From an uncultured Bacteroidales bacterium (lineage in GTDB: Bacteria; Bacteroidota; Bacteroidia; Bacteroidales; UBA932): a stretch of 64,000 bases of DNA. How positions within the stretch are numbered: position 1 is the first letter of the stretch; each line of letters opens with the position of its first letter. The stretch is from contig CALUPT010000010.1 of NCBI GenBank assembly GCA_944322715.1, positions 1 to 64,000 of the forward strand, given 5' to 3'. The translations under genes were made by a program, and so were the position numbers. The notes beneath the pieces were generated by a model. That model saw nothing but the letters and a program-made list of their open reading frames with translations. It did not search any database and was not told the DNA's origin. Positions 59,673 through 64,000 of the stretch are shown one piece after another.

Positions 59673-61139
59673 ATGAAAAAGACTTTACAATATATAGCTA
59701 TCTTGCTGTGCGGCATCGGCATTGCGTCCGGATGCTCGAAATTCCTCACGGAGAAGACCGATGGCCAGGTCTTCGACAATGTGCTTTCATCTCAGGAAGG
59801 TCTTGAGTCCGCACTGACGGGGGCATACAAGGGCCTGAACACTCCATGGTCGGTGGGGCTGCTGAACGGTACTTTCCACCAGATGGTAGCCGGGGCGGAT
59901 GATGTCTACTGTCCTACCGGCGATGCCAACGGAACCCAGTTCGATATCTGCGGGGTGACCGACTCCAACGGTTCTTTCGGCAGTACATGGAACGGTCTGT
60001 ACAAGGTCGCCATCGGAGCGAACGCTGTCATAAACCATTATGAGACCTGTACCGGAGATGCCAATACGATAAAGGTGATCGCGGGGGAAGCATATTTCCT
60101 GCGTGCATACGCCTATTTCATGCTTGTGCGGCTTTGGGGGGAGATTCCTCTCATTCTTTCGGATTCATACGATCCGGCGGAGACGACAATGACATCTTCC
60201 ACAGAGGCACAGATCTACGAGCAGATAGAAAAGGATATCGACAATGCCGTCAACATGCTCGATGACACCAGACGGAACGGCGAAATCGGCCGTCCGTGCA
60301 AGCTCGTGGCACGTGCCCTGAGGGCGGAAATCTATCTCACGGAAGCCGGCTGGCCGCTGAAGAAGGACGGATATTACAAAAAGGCTGCAGATGAAGCCGG
60401 GGCAGTCCTCAATGCAAGCGCGCAGCAGGGATTTGTGCTGGAGCCGAATTTCTCGGACCTGTTCATAAACGATGACACCAAGGACTGTCTGACTTCGGAA
60501 GATCTGTTTGTCATCCCTGCCAGCACGACCGACAATATCGTGTTCTACGGGGCCTGGAGCGAGCCGAGCGAGATCGGAGGCTGGGACATAGTCTTTGCCG
60601 AAGCAGGCTTTATGGAGCGTTTTCCTGATGGCATAAGGAAAGACCTGACATTCTATACTGAATGCGAAAACGACAAGGGCGAGACAGTAAGCTGGGAGAA
60701 TTGGAAGATGAAGCATCCGGGCCTTCTGAAACTTATGAAATATCCTCAGAGCGGAGTAAGGGGCAGCAGTTCAAGCACGATACCGGCCCACATGCTGAGA
60801 CTTTCCCAGACCGCCCTTACATACGCGGAGGCCAAGGCCCGCTCCGATGGTCCGGATGAGGCTGCATACAACTGGATCAACCAGATAAGGACAAGGGCAG
60901 GCCTGCAGGAACTGTCAGGATTGAGCACGGATGAATTCATCGAGGCTGCCGTTGATGAAAGGGCATGGGAGCTTGCCGGAGAGTGCGTGAGGTGGTTCGA
61001 CCTTCTCCGTCTGGAGATGGTGCCTTCCACGAATGCGGACAAGAATCCCGACTATGACCTTCAGGTCAATGTCAAGGACCGTTACACATTCCCTATTCCT
61101 GCAAGCGAAACCCTGCTCAACCCTAATCTGAACAAATAA
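59673..61139 (+). CDS. SusD/RagB-family substrate-binding lipoprotein
   Basis: Surface lipoprotein of 488 residues, lipobox GIASGC (Cys21). The helical N-terminal half has EAYFLRAYAYFMLVRLWGEIP, a classic SusD segment, and the C-terminal RagB/SusD domain has AVDERAWELAGECVRWFDLLR. The final residues YTFPIPASETLLNPNLNK are the usual family end (IP..E...NP.L.QN). It partners the receptor encoded 48 bp upstream and precedes a GH5-like gene. Confidence 0.95.
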   Translation: MKKTLQYIAILLCGIGIASGCSKFLTEKTDGQVFDNVLSSQEGLESALTGAYKGLNTPWSVGLLNGTFHQMVAGADDVYCPTGDANGTQFDICGVTDSNGSFGSTWNGLYKVAIGANAVINHYETCTGDANTIKVIAGEAYFLRAYAYFMLVRLWGEIPLILSDSYDPAETTMTSSTEAQIYEQIEKDIDNAVNMLDDTRRNGEIGRPCKLVARALRAEIYLTEAGWPLKKDGYYKKAADEAGAVLNASAQQGFVLEPNFSDLFINDDTKDCLTSEDLFVIPASTTDNIVFYGAWSEPSEIGGWDIVFAEAGFMERFPDGIRKDLTFYTECENDKGETVSWENWKMKHPGLLKLMKYPQSGVRGSSSSTIPAHMLRLSQTALTYAEAKARSDGPDEAAYNWINQIRTRAGLQELSGLSTDEFIEAAVDERAWELAGECVRWFDLLRLEMVPSTNADKNPDYDLQVNVKDRYTFPIPASETLLNPNLNK

Positions 61140-61222
61140 TCGTATGACAGTGTCTTCCTCACCGGAGAAACCATCTCCGATGGGGAAGTTTTTTGTAAAT
61201 TGCAAACTGAATTTTCTGCGTC

Positions 61223-62452
61223 ATGAAAAGATTTACCGGTTTTGTGGCATTCCTGATATGCCTTCTGTCATGTTCAGGGAATACTGTCTCTGAAAATGAT
61301 TTTATCCGTGTGGACGGAAAGAACCTTGTGACCCCGGATGGGAACACTTTCCTTATCAAGGGAACCAATCTCGGCTGCTGGCTCAATCCTGAAGGCTATA
61401 TGTTCGGATTCGGTCTGGCAAGTTCTGCAAGACTCATAGACGAAATGTTCTGCGAACTCGTAGGCCCGGACAGGACGGCGGAATTCTGGAAACGCTTCAA
61501 GGACAACTACATAACCAAAGCAGACATAGAATTTATCGCTTCGTGCGGGGCCAATACCATACGTATCCCGTTCAATTACAGGCTGTTCACCGATGAGGAC
61601 TATATGGGGCTGACAGCCGGGCAGGATGGTTTCGAGAGAATAGATGCAGTCGTGGAATGGTGCAGGGAATACGGGCTCTATGTCATTCTGGACATGCACG
61701 ATGCTCCGGGAGGACAGACAGGTGACAATATAGATGACAGTTACGGCTACCCGTGGCTTTTCGAGAGCGCAAAGAGCCAGGAACTGTTCTATGACATCTG
61801 GACAAGGATAGCGGAGCATTACAGGAACGAGACGGTGATTCTCGGCTATGAACTTATGAACGAGCCGATCGCCCCTTATTTCGAGAATATGGATGAACTC
61901 AATGACAGATTCATTCCGATATGCAGGGAGGCTGCGGCACGTATCCGGGAAGTGGATCCGAACCATATCATTATTCTCGGCGCACCGCAGTGGAATACCA
62001 ATTTCAAGCCTGTGACGGACTGGACATTCGACAGCAATCTGATGCTCACCTGCCACCGCTATGGAGGAGAGGCCGGGCCGGATGGCATCAGGGATTACAT
62101 TGAATTCAGGGACAGGACGGGGCTGCCCATGTATATGGGAGAGATAGGTCACAATACCTTTGAGTGGCAGGAGACATACAGCCGTACCATGCAGGAAAAC
62201 AACATCGGATATACTTTCTGGCCGTACAAGAAGAGGGATATCGAGTGCATGAGGGCATTCGATGTGCCGGATAATTGGGATGACCTCATAGTGGCTTTCG
62301 CCCAGTCCGACAGGCAGGATTTTGCGAAGATCCGTCAGGCAAGACCGGATCAGGATGCCGCCTGGGAGGCAATGTGCAGGTTTACGGAAAATATACGGTT
62401 CGAGAACTGCCATACCCTTGACGGATATGTGCAGTCGATGCTCCTGAAATAG
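61223..62452 (+). CDS. GH5-family glycoside hydrolase lipoprotein
   Basis: Exported lipoprotein (lipobox LLSC, Cys17) of 409 residues with a TIM-barrel of the GH5 type. Marks: GTNLGCWLNPEGY (47-59), NTIRIPFNYRLF, DMHDAPGGQ, the acid/base Glu214 in YELMNEP and the nucleophile Glu307 in YMGEIGHN. The N-terminal GTNLGCWL and DAPGGQ resemble exo-beta-1,3-glucanase-like GH5 members more than cellulases, so a beta-glucan target is plausible but not proven. It is 83 bp after susD and 23 bp before the next glycosidase gene. Confidence 0.9.
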   Translation: MKRFTGFVAFLICLLSCSGNTVSENDFIRVDGKNLVTPDGNTFLIKGTNLGCWLNPEGYMFGFGLASSARLIDEMFCELVGPDRTAEFWKRFKDNYITKADIEFIASCGANTIRIPFNYRLFTDEDYMGLTAGQDGFERIDAVVEWCREYGLYVILDMHDAPGGQTGDNIDDSYGYPWLFESAKSQELFYDIWTRIAEHYRNETVILGYELMNEPIAPYFENMDELNDRFIPICREAAARIREVDPNHIIILGAPQWNTNFKPVTDWTFDSNLMLTCHRYGGEAGPDGIRDYIEFRDRTGLPMYMGEIGHNTFEWQETYSRTMQENNIGYTFWPYKKRDIECMRAFDVPDNWDDLIVAFAQSDRQDFAKIRQARPDQDAAWEAMCRFTENIRFENCHTLDGYVQSMLLK

Positions 62453-62475
62453 GGACAATTAATGTTTCATATATC

Positions 62476-64000
62476 ATGAAGACAGCTCTGTTTACCTTGT
62501 TCTTATGTGTTTTCTGCCTTTGCGGTTGCGGGCGGAAGGTGCACCGTGTCGAATTCGACGGGACAAAGGAAGTCTCCGGACAGAAAATAGCGTTGGAGGA
62601 TATCAATCCCGACCTTCCGGAAGACTGGGATGGTTACGGCTTTGTGGTGCTTGAATACCGTATCAATACGGCGCAGCGTTTCCAGGTCGGTTTTACCACG
62701 GATGACGGCTACAATGAACTTCGCGTCATGAGCTATGTCCCCAATGCCTGGAACAGGATAGCGATTCCTATGGAATACTTCACGCAGCCTCCGGCTCCTG
62801 CCGCAGACCTGGCTGCTACCAACAACCATGCGCGGTATACCGGATGGATCAATCTTGGAGGCAGAAGAGGGCCGATGCATGGCGTCGATTCCATAGGATT
62901 CAGGATGAGGAGGGCGATAGGAGATGCGGTACTTGAACTCAGGAATGTTACATTGAGCATGGAAGACCCGGGAGATGCCTACATGGGCAGGAAACCGGCT
63001 GTCGACATGTTCGGACAGAGCAATCTTGTGGATTTTCCTGACAAGGTGCACTCTATAGAGGAGCTGGAAGCCGACTGGCGGGCAGAGGAGGCGGAAGAAA
63101 CCGGCACCTCGGCCTACAACTATTCCAGGTACGGAGGCTACAGACAGAGGCAGGTGGAAGGTACAGGTTTTTTCCGTGTTGAGAAGATAGATGGCAGATG
63201 GTGGTTTGTCGACCCGGATGGTTATCTTTTCCTTTCCGTAGGGGTAGACTGTGTGGACATATCCTGCGGCGGGACTATCCGTGATTATGACATGAGGCCG
63301 GAAATGTTTGCAGAGATACCTCCGTATGACCTTCCGGAGAAGATGGGCTTCACTGACCGTCAGGGAAATTCACAGGCATCTTTCGGACTGTGGAATCTCT
63401 ACAGACGGTACGGTGAAGACTATAGGGAGAAGGCTTTGGACATGGTTATCAGGAGGATGGACAAGTGGGGCCTCAATACCGTTGCCAACTGGTCCGGCGA
63501 TATCGTGAAGGATTCCGGACGCAAGGCTTTCCTGCACCAGTTGTACGGGATGGGCCTTTCAGATGAACTTATGGGGCTGTGCGACATATATGCGCCGGAT
63601 TTCCGGGAAAATCTTGAGAAATCGATCAGTTCCCAGACAGCACGTTACAAAGGCAATCCGTGGCTTATCGGCTATTTCATCGGCAACGAGCCGGCATGGC
63701 TGAACCAGGAGGAGAGACTGTGCGAACTGATACTGACGGGGAAAGACCGTCCGATCAAGTCCGCGCTGGAAAAATACCTCGGACGGAACGGCGATACCCC
63801 TGCCGTTCGCAGGAAGTTCGTATATGAGACTTTCGGCAGATACCTCGGTGTGACTGACAGCATAATCAGGAAATACGATCCTGACCATCTAAATCTCGGT
63901 ATCCGCTTCGGGGATCCGCTGACGCTTCCGGATGATGTCCTGAAACTCTGTGATGTGTTCGATGTATTCAGTTTCAACTGCTATGACCTTGTGCCGAGAC
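62476..64000 (+). CDS. Clan GH-A-like (agarase/GH50- or GH158-like) lipoprotein, partial
   Basis: Open frame from ATG 62476 to the window edge, 508 codons seen. The signal MKTALFTLFLCVFCLCGC has a lipobox (Cys18). An N-terminal beta domain of about 140 residues is followed by a TIM-barrel beginning RWWFVDPDGYLFLSVGVDCV, with MDKWGLNTVANWS and the probable acid/base pair in YFIGNEPAW. The WWFVDPDGY...GVDCV start is seen in agarase-like and GH50/GH158-type enzymes. The exact family cannot be fixed, and the nucleophile lies beyond the window edge. It belongs with the SusCD/GH5 locus upstream. Confidence 0.8.
   Translation, partial: MKTALFTLFLCVFCLCGCGRKVHRVEFDGTKEVSGQKIALEDINPDLPEDWDGYGFVVLEYRINTAQRFQVGFTTDDGYNELRVMSYVPNAWNRIAIPMEYFTQPPAPAADLAATNNHARYTGWINLGGRRGPMHGVDSIGFRMRRAIGDAVLELRNVTLSMEDPGDAYMGRKPAVDMFGQSNLVDFPDKVHSIEELEADWRAEEAEETGTSAYNYSRYGGYRQRQVEGTGFFRVEKIDGRWWFVDPDGYLFLSVGVDCVDISCGGTIRDYDMRPEMFAEIPPYDLPEKMGFTDRQGNSQASFGLWNLYRRYGEDYREKALDMVIRRMDKWGLNTVANWSGDIVKDSGRKAFLHQLYGMGLSDELMGLCDIYAPDFRENLEKSISSQTARYKGNPWLIGYFIGNEPAWLNQEERLCELILTGKDRPIKSALEKYLGRNGDTPAVRRKFVYETFGRYLGVTDSIIRKYDPDHLNLGIRFGDPLTLPDDVLKLCDVFDVFSFNCYDLVPR

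Overview
The window looks like a Bacteroidota (Bacteroidales-type) chromosome segment of moderate GC. The evidence is two SusC/SusD pairs, an ECF sigma/FecR-type regulatory unit, the Bacteroidota order of the division and cell wall (dcw) cluster, starts that mostly lack Shine-Dalgarno sequences, and many upstream TAnnTTTG (-7) promoter boxes. Genus cannot be assigned from the sequence alone. I saw no tRNA or rRNA genes, CRISPR arrays, transposases or phage genes.

Layout. (1) 1-6475: a 146-bp tandem repeat, a type II pantothenate kinase, then purM, purH, purD and folD (purine and one-carbon metabolism). (2) 6500-23802: a carbohydrate locus with a LacI-type regulator, ribokinase, sugar permease, SusC/SusD, two related clan GH-A lipoproteins flanking a BACON-type lipoprotein, a nucleoside hydrolase, an exported Gfo/Idh/MocA protein and a GH123/DUF4091-like protein. 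The natural reading is capture of ribose or ribonucleoside-containing substrates: import by SusCD, cleavage by the glycosidases and nucleoside hydrolase, ribose entry by the permease and phosphorylation by RbsK. An 18-bp perfect palindrome by rbsK and a degenerate copy upstream of susC suggest one LacI regulon. (3) 23864-42712 (minus strand): truB, rpiB, gltX, then ftsZ back to mraZ as a complete dcw cluster (mraZ-rsmH-ftsL-ftsI-murE-mraY-murD-ftsW-murG-murC-ftsQ-ftsA-ftsZ). Four 10-bp-spaced MraZ-type boxes overlap the mraZ promoter. (4) 42952-54961: housekeeping and envelope genes: M23 peptidase, PAP2 phosphatase, glycosyltransferase, an OadA-like carboxyltransferase without a biotinyl lysine, radC, upp, rpoN, a SPOR protein, a lipoprotein, miaB and cls. 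(5) 55000-64000: a second polysaccharide locus with an ECF sigma factor, a FecR anti-sigma gene broken by an internal deletion and frame change, a SusC receptor split at a 7-G run, SusD, a GH5 enzyme and a GH-A-like lipoprotein that runs off the window.

The observations most worth following are the LacI/ribose locus with its paired GH-A enzymes, the decayed or phase-variable ECF/FecR/SusC signalling unit with a motif shared upstream of fecR and susC, the OadA-like protein lacking biotin attachment, and the MraZ box array. Several intergenic hairpin repeats form small dispersed families, and one overlaps a gene's 3' end.
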